A stretch of DNA of 64,000 nucleotides from positions 22,094,694 through 22,158,693 of the forward strand of contig BRKX01000014.1 of the NCBI GenBank assembly GCA_026008535.1, written 5' to 3'. Source of the stretch: Perilla frutescens (Eukaryota > Streptophyta > Magnoliopsida > Lamiales > Lamiaceae). The notes under the pieces were generated by a model. It made no database searches. It had not been told where the DNA came from and saw only the letters and a list, made by a program, of their open reading frames with translations. Positions within the stretch are counted from its first letter, which is position 1. Every line of letters begins with the position of its first letter. The position numbers and the translations under genes are program-made. Below, piece by piece: positions 11,148-22,752 of this stretch.

Positions 11148-14040
11148 GACCAAACCAACAATAATTTTAGTATAAGAGAATACTAGAGCATAAATACTGG
11201 ACAAATGTCTCGTTTTATTTATTTTTAATTTTTATTTATGTAATGGACGAAATATAGTTTTGCAAATTGCAATAAGAATACAATAAGAATTGATTTAGGA
11301 ATTTTAGTTAAACAATAAGAAGTAAAATTTAACAATAGCAAATCAAATAAAAGCATCACAAATTATGGAGAGAGAGAAAAAAATGTTGAATAGATTGTAA
11401 GTTAACAACTATATCATATTATGATCCAGGAAAAATTCATGGGCCCATAAATAACAGCAATGGTAATGTTGGTTGTCACAAAATGGGATTTTACTGATAT
11501 AGGCCACCTACTGATTCAGCTCGTGTAAATGTACAAAAAGACCCTTAAGTTTACTTGCAGGTATGGATACACTCTAATATGATTTTTTTTTTTCGTAAAT
11601 AAGTCCTAAAAAGTTTTAACGTGCAATTAAGTTTCAAAATTTATTTTTATGGCATAAATTAACCAGTCAAAATCTCAATTTCAAATCAAATATGGACACA
11701 TGCCAACAAAGTAACATTACATTAAAGTGTTATAATGTCATATTTATGAAGTAATTTTCGATGAAATTCTATCCTACTCATCAACCAATAATACACTATT
11801 TGAAAATTAATAAAATTATATATGATAAATAATAATAAAAATTATTAAAATGTATAAATTGTTGGGTACCGTACTAGGCAAGACGGGTAGAATTTTCCCT
11901 AATTTTCGTTAGGAATTTTTTTTTTTTTTTTTTTACTTTTTGGCTTTTTGTGGAAACTATTGAGAGAGAGAGGGAGAGAGTGTGTGTGTGTGTGTGAGAG
12001 AGAAACCGTACATTTGAAATCTGGGTATCCATCCCGTATCTATCGGTACTAGAGGGCCCCAACACTTCCAAATTGCATTGTTGTATGGAAACCAAACAAA
12101 TAAAACCCTTAGCCGGTTTGGAATTATATACAAATTTCAAGTAGTATAAAAATTTTGCTAGGTGATTTTACATAACTCTCGACTCATAGGATATGTAATT
12201 GTTGAATTTTTTGAAATATTTTTCGTTGATTTGAATATTATCATGGCAATAAATTAAAAATAAGAATGCAACTACAAAGCCTGAATAGAAAATCAATTAG
12301 AATTCCTTAATAATTGACTACAGTAAGTACAACCGGAACTCGACGAAAATTAATGTCATGGATCGTTTAATGACTCAATTTTGAACTAGCTTCACAATTT
12401 TGCCAAAATTGGTCGATATATATTACTGAAAGCTAGAGACAAAAAAAAAATCCATGTTAGCTGATTAAGGATTAAAAAAAATCGATATCATTAAAAAGTA
12501 AAATTTAGGGAGTTGATTCTTCTAATAAAAATTAAAAAATAGGGATTTGGTTGTGTAAGAATTTAGTTAGTTGAGAAAATATTTGAGTTTGAGAATTAAG
12601 GAAATGTTTCAACTTGGATACACCATTGCATATTATGTCCTCTCCCCTCGGTTTTGGTTGTAAAAACCCCATAGTGTAAGTCTAGTTTGATCAAATTGAG
12701 CCATTGAATCTACAGTTGACAATCAAACTGGATTTTCGGATTTAATCGTATGAAATATGACAATAACTGCAAATTCCAACCAAAAACCTTATTTTGATTG
12801 TGTGATTTCCAGTGCCCTATTCGAGAAATCGGTGAATTTTGTGCACTAAAACTGAAAAATCACACTTCAAAAAAAAAAAAAAGGCATTAGTTAATTGTAA
12901 TCAGCTGGCAGAAACAATCCCTAAAGCTCTATTAACATGAATAAATATATTGCGAAATCCATTATTGTGCAAATGTAAGTTTTATCCATTAATGTAACTT
13001 ACAAACCAATAAGGGATGTCTATATACATCAATGTATGAAATAAAATAATTAATACATATTCAATAATCCAATAATAAATATATTTTTTGGAATTAGTAA
13101 TCATAATTTAATACGCGTGTACGTTGATAGATCAATTATTTATCATTTTAAGTAATTTGAAGAAGATATAAACGTGTCATAACGTTTGTGTAACTGCATA
13201 ATTAATGCATAAGAAAAATACATTTTATTTTCTGAAGAAAATATTATGTCCAGCTGTAAACATTATCACTTTTAATACCAAAAGATGCTAAATAAGTCAT
13301 TCTGTAGAATTGAATGGTGTTTCTGCCTTCTAACTAAACATCCCACAAGAAATTCTGCAGATTTGAGCACCTAAAGTCTTCCTATCTCTGATCGAGTCCG
13401 TTACTATATTACACAATAATCTTTAAAATTTCATTTCACCTCTCATTTTATACAAATATATTTGATAAATACGTTTAACTGTGAAATACATTAATTTTCT
13501 TTGCATAGAAAAAGGTTTAATTCAGAAGCAATTGAAACATAAGATGCTGTCACCTTCCCTTTTGCGATATATGAGCGAAAAGAAACTATGAACTTTTTTT
13601 TTCCAAGGAAAGAGAGCAACACAAAATAAAAAATACAATAATTATTAAGGAAAAAGAGGCACTAAATCTCTGGTTCAATATTCCAAAGTTTAGATATGAT
13701 ATTCCCATATACATCTTCAAAAACATGGAAATTAATCCACAATCGTCACCTCTCACTCCCAGTCAACAAAAATCCATCTAAATTCTTGATATCTCTTCCC
13801 ATCTTCCAAAAACTAATCCATCTCGAACCAAACAAAATCCCATTTATAATTTACACAAAAAAGGAGTTTGTTTTTTCCGTAGCGTAAACCAAAATCCGGC
13901 CACTCGAGAATATATGCCCACAAAAATGCACCTACTTTTTCCTGTTTGATCTGCCGCCGTTGCTCTCTCTAGCTGTATGTACATATATTAGTGCTAAGTA
14001 GTAACTAAGTAACTAAATAGTAAGTAGTAGTGGTAGAATG
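11148..14040. other. AT-rich intergenic sequence with microsatellite
   Basis: No gene recognised. A T run (about 11916-11934) and a GA/GT tract (about 11962-12003) lie inside it; the open frame over them is only repeat. The part near 13.7-14.0 kb would hold the 3' untranslated region of the TPD1-like gene, but I could not place its poly(A) site. Confidence 0.5.
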
Positions 14041-14041
14041 A

Positions 14042-14930
14042 TCAGCAGCTAACGGAGGAGACGGAGAGGGGGTAGCGGAAGGTGTTGGCGTATTTGAAAG
14101 AGAGTGTTCGGCCGTTAAGAAGCGGCTTTCCGTCGTTGACGAGGCAGTCACCGACGCGGAGGCGCTTGAAGACGTGGGGGTTGACAAGGCGGGCGGAGCT
14201 GAACCAACCGCAGCTGAGGTGGATGGCGGTGATGTCGCAGCCGGAGACGCAGGTGTTCATGATCTCCACCGTGTATGTCGGAATCCCGTTGGGCAGCGGC
14301 TCCGTCGCGCCTTGGCTGATCACTATGTCTGATTTCGAGCATTTGTCGCTCCATATTCTGTTTGGCTCCACCCCATTTTCATTTTCATTCTTATCTCCCT
14401 TTCGCTTTCCTGCAAACAAAGATTAAATCTGCGTAAAGTGTAAACCAAACAACAAATTGACCTACTACTCCTACTACTACATCCACATGTTTCCTTTCCT
14501 TGGCCTTACTATGTAGATGACTAATACCATCAAACCAAAAAAAAAAAAGACCCTTTTTGAAATGTCACTGTTGGAATATATGCGAGAAAGGGACATTTGA
14601 AAGAAAAAAGATCGTGCATAGAGAATAGAGTTTTTTCCTTAATAGATTGTGTTATAAAACATTACAACAAAATAAATTTCCACAGCATTGAACAGGGATT
14701 TCAAAAATCCTTTACTACTTCAATCTATCTATCTATCCACCTACCTCCTATTTTAAGGCCCAGAACGTGGCGCATTAAATTTCAGTATATATCACACATG
14801 CAACTTCAGGCACACGTGCAAGTAAATTCTTGTTCATCATAGCAACTTAATGCACCCCAAAAATAATTAACCGCCCTAGTAGATTAGATAATTAGGATGA
14901 TATTATTGCACAAGAATTATGGTATGTGGG

Positions 14931-14968
<38 letters not shown>

Positions 14969-16244
14969 TAGAAAATCAGATAGCTATACTCGTACGTACC
15001 TAAGACTGTCATAGTATTGGTAGGGGTGTGTGTAGGCTGATTAAAGCGGATTGGGAAAAACGACACGTATAGGGAAAAAAAGCTGAAAGTGGCGCCATGT
15101 AAATGGGGGCAAAACCGTACGCGACAACTGAGAGAAAAAAGAGGAGGCTAAGGCTGTAGCAAAACGCTTGAGTCTTGGTGGTGCAGTCCAGTGCTGTGCA
15201 GTGCACACAGTGGGACAGGACTCTCAGTGTGTGTCTGTGTGTGTTATGCATGTAAACATGCAAGGGACAATGAATGCACAAAGCAGAAACCATGGCAGAA
15301 TTAGCATATATAAATATATATACATGCACATATGCCAAGCATATTTCATGTATTATCATATCACAATAATATTCACTGGGTATACCAGATATTCATCCCC
15401 TTCCTAGTCCTTCTCTCTCTTCACACATAAATCCAAATTCCATTCCTTGCAGGAGCTCCCAACAATGTACGTACGCCTTTTTCTAACAACTAATTAATAT
15501 TCCACTACAAGAATTTGAGTAATATATATATAGTTAGGGAGGGTAATCAAATTTTAAATTACCATCATTAAGCAGCTTGCGATGAGTGAGAAAGAGCATC
15601 TTGTTCTTCTCGGATACAACTGCGCTGAACTCCAGGAAACCGCCATCTGAAACGCAGTATTCCGACGAGTACGAACTGATTATTTGGAGTTAAAAAGCAA
15701 ATACACACCAATAAAGAGAAACAATACAGAAAAACCAATATATTCACATTTTGGGGACCATATATGATATCATATCACTACCAGATTCAGCAAAAAAAAA
15801 AAAAAACTCAAATACAACACGTCCTTGCAAAATTGCAATATTACCCAGAAAAATGTTGGTTGGATATCATGTATTAAAGAAAAACCAACTAAAATTAAAA
15901 GACAACAACAAGACAGAAAGTAGCAGTAAATAATTAACAAAAAAAAAAAAAAAAAAACCATCGCGAGCGAGAGCGTTGTCGCCGAAAGAGAGGCCAAACT
16001 TTTAATAAATCAGCAAAACACAAGTTCCACCTACCACAATTATACAGTTTCGAATATCATACTCCACCCATAAACACGCATACAGATACACTCATACTCA
16101 AATGTATGTCTTTATTAAAATATATACATATAAATACTGACCTGTATAGATTCCAATGATTAGAAGCAAGAGTGTGACTGCGAACACCGCCGTAAATGAA
16201 GCAAGACTTCGCTGCCGCAATGATGATAATGATTCGCGTATCAT
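14042..16244 (-). CDS. TDL1: TPD1/TDL1-like small secreted cysteine-rich protein (three exons)
   Basis: Minus-strand gene with coding exons 16142-16244, 15563-15646 and 14042-14409. All introns are GT–AG and in phase 1, and the joined reading frame gives 184 residues. The start is the first ATG after an in-frame TAA eight codons upstream. Residues ~17-33 form a hydrophobic signal peptide or anchor (FAVTLLLLIIGIY). A linker follows with HRKLL (56-60) and a dibasic KRK (64-66), where processing could occur. Residues 85-184 are the TPD1 domain, with CSKSDIVISQ, EPLPNGIPTYTVEI, SCGWFSSARLVNP and SFKYANTF and six cysteines (86, 116, 120, 129, 151, 184). TPD1 proteins are apoplastic ligands of the EMS1/EXS receptor kinase that set anther tapetum fate; a role here is inferred from the family. 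Only intact host gene in the window. Confidence 0.93.
14936..14966. repeat. (AT)n microsatellite in intron 2 of the TPD1-like gene
   Basis: About 15 uninterrupted AT repeats within the 1153-bp second intron (14410-15562). A shorter GT tract lies at about 15225-15243 in the same intron. Confidence 0.8.
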
Positions 16245-17135
16245 TTTTCTATGATCACCAAAATCTTAAATCTGGGAGCTGTGTTTTCTATTGAGTCGAC
16301 TTGAGAGGAAAGCTTCGTTAGCTGCCGAGTCTGACTGAGTCGACTCGGAGGTACTAGCTAATGGGCTAGCCTAACAACAGCAGGGAGCTAGCAAATCACC
16401 GCCACAAGGGGAAACTGTAAAAATATGCACGGACGAAAACCATATCAGCTTTACTTATACGCTTCGATTCATCTTTGACTGGAAAACGCAGAGAGTGAAG
16501 GGGAAAAAAAGCTTTGATATGACTTGACAGCTTTGATTTCACGACTAAAAAAATCCAGGAAAAAAACGATTTCATCAAACCATTACTGCAAAAATCTCGC
16601 AGCACCACATGTACATACACATACATGCACACGAATAAATCCAAAATTTGAAAACGAATGAATTTTTTTGTTCAAAATTACAATTAATAACTAGTGTACT
16701 TACTCGAAAAGAAGAGGTGGCTAGCTAGGGTTTTGACTTTGAAAACATGTAGAATGAGAAGAATGGGTAATCTGAGGAAAGTTGATGGAATTTTTCTCAG
16801 AATTTAAGCATCAATAAAGGAAAGTTTCCCGACATGCTTTTAAGATAATCCCGGGAAAAGAGCCCCACAGCCGAATTTTTTTGCCAAACACAGCTATCCG
16901 ATTCCCAATTAATGCAACCACAAAACAAAATACAGATTCAGAAAGTAAAATTTCTTTCAGAAAATCAATGATAAAACAGCAAAAGTGAAATCTGATATCT
17001 CTGTCTTTTTACCTTTGATTTTGGAATTTTTGTGGAGAGGGAGATATATATAGAGAGGGAGAGAGATGAACAATCAGTTCCGAGAAGCGTGCGATATATA
17101 TGCAGAGAGAGAGAGAGAGATGAAGAAATGGAGGA

Positions 17136-17184
<49 letters not shown>

Positions 17185-17290
17185 TGGAGGAGTTGTAGAG
17201 AGAGAAACAGAGACTGTGTAGGGTCTTCGGGGTGAAGGAATAAGTTGTGATGGATGAAAAGCATGTGCAGCTAGCTTTGTATATAATTAG
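16245..17290 (-). promoter_or_regulatory. 5' leader and promoter region of the TPD1-like gene
   Basis: On the minus strand a TATA-like TATATA lies near 17279-17286. It is followed by a CT-rich stretch typical of plant 5' untranslated leaders, which contains GA/CT tracts at 17103-17121 and 17169-17184 and a GT/CA tract at 17139-17168. A good splice donor GA|GTAAGT is present on the minus strand at 16698-16703, so a leader intron is possible. Transcription start and leader intron are inferred. Open frames over the microsatellites here are not coding. Confidence 0.45.
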
Positions 17291-17299
17291 ATGGGTTGG

Positions 17300-18190
17300 T
17301 AAATAAATCTTTGATGATAAATGACAGATTTAACGGTGGTTAGAAGATGTGCACGTGGTGGTCTTTTTTCTTTCTTTTACTGCTGTCATTATCCCCACCC
17401 CGCAACTTATTTTCGACTCTTTTATTTACGATGGTAGCTAATTCACTGTTCGCCTTTGAGTAGTTAAGGTGAAAAGGGCTTGACAAATTCCTGCATTCCC
17501 ATTATACCCTCCCCCCTCGCTCTTTCATATAGTATAGGCAATTCTATCATTCATTTAATTCCCTATTATTTAATGTTAGAGAAAATAACTCAAGTTCAAC
17601 GGGGCTTACCGTTCAAATTTTCTAATGCATCTTTTCGTATTTAACTATTAAATTTATAATTTTAATAATATTTATTAGAACGGTATTTAATATTCACGGA
17701 TTGAAGCGAATTTAATAGGAATTTATCAATAAAATAATAATTTAAAATTGAATTTAATAAGGGCAGAACATAGACAAATTTGGGGAGAGAGCTGTTCTCA
17801 TTTCATGTTAATTAATTATATTAATCCAGTCATCTTTATACATACTTTTTTCTTTCCGTCTCTCCTATTTCATAATTAATGTCATTTCTAACTATTATAC
17901 TAGCATTTAGCAAATATATCTAACAAAAGCACTGCTTTGCTTTTTAAAAAAATAAATCAGATTATTTAAAAAGATAATAGAACTGCGTCGATCCCATCAA
18001 ACTCATCATTCTCGAGCTCGACCGTATTAATTACAGTTATTGAGGAAACATTGTACAACTAATGGCCAAAGTAACCGTGATACATGACCTGGAACATTAT
18101 TTACGGTAAAAAGTCAAATGTACCCCCTAATGTTTTCCCCTATAATTAATTAAGTCTCTGAAGACTTCTTAGATACAAATAAATTATTAA
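17300..18190. other. AT-rich spacer
   Basis: Between the TPD1-like promoter and the left end of the TIR element. No gene, repeat or RNA recognised. Confidence 0.5.
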
Positions 18191-18297
18191 GACAAAAATT
18201 TGTATGAGACCGTCTAACGGGTCTCTTACGTTAGACGGATCTCCCCGACCCGACCCGGCTCCGACCTGACCCGTTCATATATATATTAAAAAAAATT
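18191..18297 (+). repeat. Left terminal inverted repeat of the Pack-TIR element
   Basis: Pairs with 22655-22752. The first ~15 bases are diverged (GACAAAAATTTGTATGAGA here against GGACACACTTGTGTGAGA on the other side); the next ~50 are nearly identical. Confidence 0.8.
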
Positions 18298-18299
18298 TG

Positions 18300-19919
18300 A
18301 AACCGCTCGCTCGCTCGGTCCCCTCTCTCCCGTGATTCTCTCGGCCGTCTCTTCCCCACAAGCGCCGGCGAATCTCCCCCCACAACTGCAGCTTCTCTTC
18401 AAACCGCACCAACCACGATTCTCAGTGAGTATATATCTTTTTCATTTTTTCCCCAACAACCGAATCAAAATAATTAGGGCAGTGTAATTTAGGGTTTTTG
18501 ATTTTAGAGTTTTAGGGCATTTTATTATGTTATAATACTGATTTTTGATTGTGGTTGCTATGAATTTTGATTTCTGCCCTTTGATGTGAGGGATGTTTTT
18601 GATTTTAGAGTTTTAGTGCATTTCATTAATCGTGGTTTTCTTTTCAGATAGGCCGTCGTTTCCGAGAAATTTGCCTTCGTGCAACGGTTTTGCTGCAGAA
18701 TTCGCATCGGAACTGGAATTAAGATCTTCAAAAATAAGGTTTGGATTTAAAGATTCTTGCTGTCGTTAACGCTATTCTTCTTCATTTTGCACTATCTTGA
18801 ATTCTTGAATCTCTGCTGGGGTTTTTGGCTCTCTCTATTCTACGAAAGATTATAGATAGGGAAAGTAAAATTTAATTTTAGTATATACTCATGAGTTCTT
18901 GAATTCGGCCACACCGCTTCTTCAGAATTTTCCCACCGGTTTCTCTCTCTTTTTTATTTTCCTTGCGTTTATATTTTCAACCTTTTACTTTTCACATAAT
19001 CTTCCTCATTGAAAGTATGTTGTAAGCCAAATGATCTGAGTAGCTTATTATGGTTAAAAGTTCATACAGCACTAGACTTTTCTGTCTTGACTAATTACCT
19101 CTGTTTTTATGCAACGTTGACTCCTCATTGCATGTTATCTTCGTTGAACCTGGAGATGCTAGAGTAACTTGTGTGATTTTCATTAACTTAAAGTTAGTTG
19201 TGGCCATGGTTTAAAAAGGTATTTTTGAGGTGCCTCAGTTGGCTGAAAAATGCCTCTACAGCGCCACCTTGCTGCTGCCAGGTGAGGTGTGAGCCTCGTT
19301 CTATCTGAGGCGAGGTAGTTTATGTGAGGCGAGCGCCTCATTCCGCCTGAAACTTATTATGCTTTGTTTTTTTCTTTTTTATGTTTTCGCTGTGAACAAA
19401 CTCAAAGAGAAGACCTAAATTTGAGGCTGTAGCATTTGCTCCTGACTAATTGTGTCTCTGAACACCCTATGTTTAGATCTTAGCCTTTATAATATATTAG
19501 ATCATAATAGCTTCTAAAATGCATGCTTTACAGTTTCTAGTTATCCTTGTGTGATTGGATTTTATTTTGTGTATTAAATAAAGGCTAAGAAGGCTATAAT
19601 ATGTGCATGCTTAGATTTGTTTTCAGATGTGTTGTTCTTTACAGACATTATGGCCCCCGTCTCAGCATTATACATATTACATACATACATACATACATAC
19701 ATATAAATATATATATATATAGTTCAGATTGTAGTTTCTAATGACGTGTTGTTCCGTTAACAAGGTCAATTGATCTAATTAATATAGAAATATGCATGCA
19801 AGGGACCTGATTGTTGAGCTGCAGTGCATTATTCGATCATAGTTTTTTTATTTTAGTTGCTGACTGTGATGCTTTTATTCTATGCTTTGCAGTTGGACTT
19901 TTTAACAAATATTTTAGTG
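18300..19919 (+). other. Leader exons and introns of the left unit of the Pack-TIR element
   Basis: A CT-rich segment (18300-18424) ends in a donor GTGAGT. An exon runs from 18648 (after TTTTCAG) to 18738 (donor GGTTTGG), and a third exon begins at 19893 after TTTGCAG. This is the architecture of a plant 5' leader with two introns. The second intron holds a GAGGCG-rich patch (~19220-19345) seen in many plant genomes as dispersed repeat, and an ACAT tract at about 19676-19703. Confidence 0.5.
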
Positions 19920-20216
19920 ATGGAACGAATTAAGAAGAGACTGCTGCGACCTAGGAAGTCATTATCTGAGGAGAAGAAAGATGATGCTACCAGGTATGAA
20001 TTTTGGTGTTTTAGATTATCATGTTATTAGTTTTTTAATGAATATGTTGTATCTTTTGTGTTACAAATTATTTATGTTAGTAGTGTTAATTTTTCTAAAT
20101 CATGTCATTTTTATTGCAGTGAGCATACAGAAACAAATGTTGACGTTGTAAGGACATATAAGAGGCGTAATCAATCTGTTACGGAACAGAAGGATAAAGA
20201 TGTTGTAGTTAGGTAG
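19920..20216 (+). CDS. Short two-exon ORF in the Pack-TIR element, 56 residues, unknown
   Basis: Exons 19920-19993 and 20120-20216 are joined by a GT–AG intron (donor AG|GTATGA, acceptor TTGCAG). The frame starts MERIKKRLLRPRKS, is strongly basic at first and then mixed charged (HTETNVDVVRTYKRR), and ends at TAG 20214-20216 immediately before the minisatellite. A possible donor (TTAG|GTAGTA) at 20212/20213 suggests that the original gene continued and that this is only its captured 5' part. No domain recognised. It may be the N-terminus of a host gene or of the element's former own protein. Confidence 0.35.
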
Positions 20217-20239
20217 TATATATATGCAGTCAACATTTT

Positions 20240-21312
20240 TAGTGATACTGTATTTTTAAAATAGTGATACTTGACAGTTTTTTAGTGATGCTTTTATGTT
20301 AGTTAGTGATACTCACATCATTTTGTGATACTTATTTTTATCTAGTGATCATTTATGTTTATTTACTGATACTTATTTTTACCTAGTGATCCTTTATGTT
20401 ATTTAGTGATACTATTTTACTTATTGTTACTTTTTTTTACATTCATTGGATGGTGATACTGTATTTTTAAAATAGTGATACTTGACAGTTTTTTAGTGAT
20501 ACGTTTATGTTAGTTAGTGATACTTACATCATTTTGTGATACTTATTTTTACCTAGTGATCCTTTATGTTTATTTAGTGATACTATTTTACTTATTGTTA
20601 CTTTTTTTTACATTCATTGGATGGTGATACTGTATTTTTAAAATAGTGATACTTGACAGTTTTTTAATGATACTTTTATCTTAGTTAGTGATACTTATAT
20701 CATTTTGTGATACTTATTTTTACCTAGTGATCGTTTATGTTTATTTAGTGATACTTTTACATTCTTCAGGGTTATCTTTACTTTATGACTTAGTGATTTT
20801 TTACTTTTATAAGTAGGGATGATTATTTTTCTAAATAGTGATACTTTGATGTTAATTAGTAATACTTTGTTGTTACTTAGTGATACTATTTTACTTATTA
20901 CTTATTTTTACATTCATTGGATGGTCATACTATATTTTTGAAATGGTGATACTTGACAGGTTTTTAGTGATACTTTTATGTTAGTTAGTGATACTTACAT
21001 CAGTTTGTGATACTTATTTTTACCTAGTGATCATTTATGTTTATTTAGTGATACTTTTACATTATTCAGGTTTACCTTTACTTATGACTTAGTGATTCCT
21101 GACTTTTATAAGTAGGGATGCTTATTTTTTAAATAGTGATACTTTGATGTTAATTAGTAATACTTTGTTGTTACTTAGTGATACTATTTTATTTACTATT
21201 ACTTTTTTTTACATTCATTGGATGGTGATACTGTATTTTTGAAATAGTGATACTTGACAGGTATTTAGTGATACTTTTATGTTAGTTAGTGATACTTACA
21301 TGAGTTTGCGAT
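20240..21312 (+). repeat. GATAC minisatellite with higher-order repeat
   Basis: About 1.07 kb built from the word TAGTGATACTT spaced roughly every 20-30 bp. A longer landmark (ATTCATTGGATGGTGATACT) recurs near 20443, 20612, 20912 and 21212, giving higher-order units of about 170 to 300 bp. The last two full units are both ~300 bp. The array starts right after the 56-residue ORF and ends where the kinase fragment begins. No coding potential. Confidence 0.85.
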
Positions 21313-21324
21313 ACTTATTTTTAC

Positions 21325-21423
21325 CTAGCGGAAAAACCAAAGGGGGCAAACAAGATGCACCGATATATGGTGCATCATCAAAGTAACAATAAAGCATACA
21401 AGTTTATCACAATACACAGATTC

Positions 21424-21455
<32 letters not shown>

Positions 21456-22135
21456 AAAGATTTTCACAAAAAATTATGCAACCGCTGAGGGACCTGCTTC
21501 CTAGCTGCTTTGGTATCAATTTAGAGAGTAGCTCCAATGAAGCTCTCTTCAACTCTGAAAATGCACGAGTCGAGTCAGCTTGAAAGTAACGACCTGAAAA
21601 TTCGCAAGGAGGGGGAGAACAAATAGACAAGAGAGTACTACCTGGAGGTTTGAAGTTAAAAAGAGGAGACAGTGGACGCCCATTAGGAAGCCGACTATTA
21701 GGATCGCAGAGTTCATCGAAGAACGGGTGTATGCAAGCTTCCAACTGAAATCATTACAAGAAATGCAGAAATTCTTCATATGTGGCTAAAACAAATGCAG
21801 TTAACTCTATTTGTTGGTCAGATTAAAACTAAATTTCAGACTAGATACTAGATTAGAAAATGGAACACTCACAGCAGAGTATCTTCAGTTCGGAGAGTGC
21901 TGAAGAAGCCTAGATACGTGATCCACAGCTTCAGGGGGCGTTCGCTTGTGAAATATCTGCAAGAACAAAAAAAATATAATCAGCATAATAGCAAGTAAAA
22001 ACATTGCAAGCACAGTGATCTACAGATTCAGATCACAACCTTGTGCGATGGATGGGCCCTAATTTGAGGAAACTTGAACTCCGTATAATTTGGATTCATG
22101 CATTTTATTTTCTCATGAGTTGGTGTTCCCAGAAC
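21325..22135 (-). pseudogene. Captured SHAGGY/GSK3-like kinase fragment (four exons, C-terminal part)
   Basis: Minus-strand exons 22040-22135, 21873-21956, 21642-21744 and from 21554 downward have correct GT–AG borders. They read VLGTPTHEKIKCMNP...HPSHK, IFHKRTPPEAVDHVSRLL, EACIHPFFDEL...LPNGRPL and ELKRASLELLSKLIP, which is the end of the kinase domain and C-terminal tail of plant GSK3/SHAGGY kinases (brassinosteroid and developmental signalling in intact relatives). The N-lobe, ATP site and catalytic loop are absent. An in-frame TGA lies in exon 2 (SPN*RYS, where the family has Leu), and a one-base deletion after KLIPK shifts the C-terminus into a CT microsatellite (21426-21453). It cannot be an active kinase; it is a transduplicated fragment still able to be spliced. 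Confidence 0.88.
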
Positions 22136-22247
22136 CTAGGTGAACAGATACAAGTATCAAATCAATTTGAACTTAGTCCTTCGGAAATCAAAAGGAAACA
22201 AAACGCAGTACCAAGATGTTCTTCTAAAGTAATTAGGCATGGCTTAC

Positions 22248-22640
22248 CTTGAGTTAAGCCATCAATATGCACCGAAATATGGTGATCCTAATCGTCCTCT
22301 GCTTCACCCTTGTTCAGCTCCAATTTCATCAGCTTCTTCCCCAGAGGTGATTTCATCTCCGTCCGACCCCACACAAATGCGAGAGTTCAATTTCTTCACC
22401 GGGGGCACTCTGCTCACGGCTTCTCTGAGGATGGTGGTGAGATCCGAATCCGACATCATTCAATTGACGGACGATTCGAGGAAGGCATCAAAATTTGGCA
22501 TTGGATTGAGGCCGGAGATCATGGATTCGAGCCACGATGAGAGATCGGTTGTAGTGCATGGTTTTGCGAGAGGCCGTGGAGAAGAGGAAGAAGAATCGGT
22601 GATTGGAGAAGAGGCGATCGATTAGGGCAACTGAGAGAGA
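22248..22640 (-). other. First exon of the right (minus) unit of the Pack-TIR element, unknown origin
   Basis: From the right TIR inward, a CT-rich leader leads to a minus-strand frame MMSDSDLTTILREAV...GSDGDEITSGEEAD that ends in TGA within the exon. The exon closes with a good donor TCAAG|GTAAGCC at 22248/22247. Splicing to the kinase exon at 22135 would give a chimeric transcript. I do not recognise the source gene. The plus-strand frame over the same bases (22239-22625) is probably the shadow. Confidence 0.4.
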
Positions 22641-22654
22641 AAGAGAAATAAGCC

Positions 22655-22752
22655 TGATTTTTTTAGTATATATGTGGCCGGGTCGGATCCGGGTCGGGTG
22701 GAGATCCGTCTAACGTAAGAGACCCATTAGACAGTCTCACACAAGTGTGTCC
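22655..22752 (-). repeat. Right terminal inverted repeat of the Pack-TIR element
   Basis: Reverse complement matches 18191-18297, including the shared core GGGTCTCTTACGTTAGACGG. Followed by AT-rich spacer. Confidence 0.8.

Larger units (their letters stand above)
18191..22752. mobile_element. Pack-TIR (probably Mutator-like) element with captured gene pieces
   Basis: Both ends share a ~95-bp terminal inverted repeat (18191-18297 against 22655-22752) containing GAGAC(C/T)GTCTAA, GGGTCTCTTACGTTAGACGG and a run of CCCGACCCGG-like units. Inside, each end starts a transcript-like unit pointing inward. A plus-strand unit with 5' leader exons and a 56-residue ORF comes from the left, and a minus-strand unit with an unknown exon followed by SHAGGY-kinase exons comes from the right. 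A GATAC minisatellite separates them. No transposase was found, so it would depend on a helper. Long TIRs and captured exons fit Pack-MULEs, but no 9-bp target duplication could be seen, so the superfamily is not settled. Confidence 0.75.

Noticed and set aside
14082..14426. 114-residue plus-strand ORF
   Set aside because: It is the antisense shadow of the TPD1-like third exon.
16965..17264. Open frames on both strands over the GA/GT tracts (99 and 67 residues)
   Set aside because: They are translations of microsatellites (runs of RERE, SLSL and THTH) in the leader and promoter of the TPD1-like gene.
20240..21312. Regularly spaced repeats that could suggest a CRISPR array
   Set aside because: Repeats are degenerate, spacers are made of the same words, and the genome is eukaryotic; it is a minisatellite.
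21325..21460. Continuation of the kinase-fragment ORF into a RERERE tail
   Set aside because: The tail is a CT microsatellite read after a one-base frameshift, not a real C-terminus.
22239..22625. 128-residue plus-strand ORF in the Pack-TIR element
   Set aside because: No domain; the minus strand has a CT-rich leader and a good splice donor, so the plus-strand frame is probably a shadow. Kept as uncertain.
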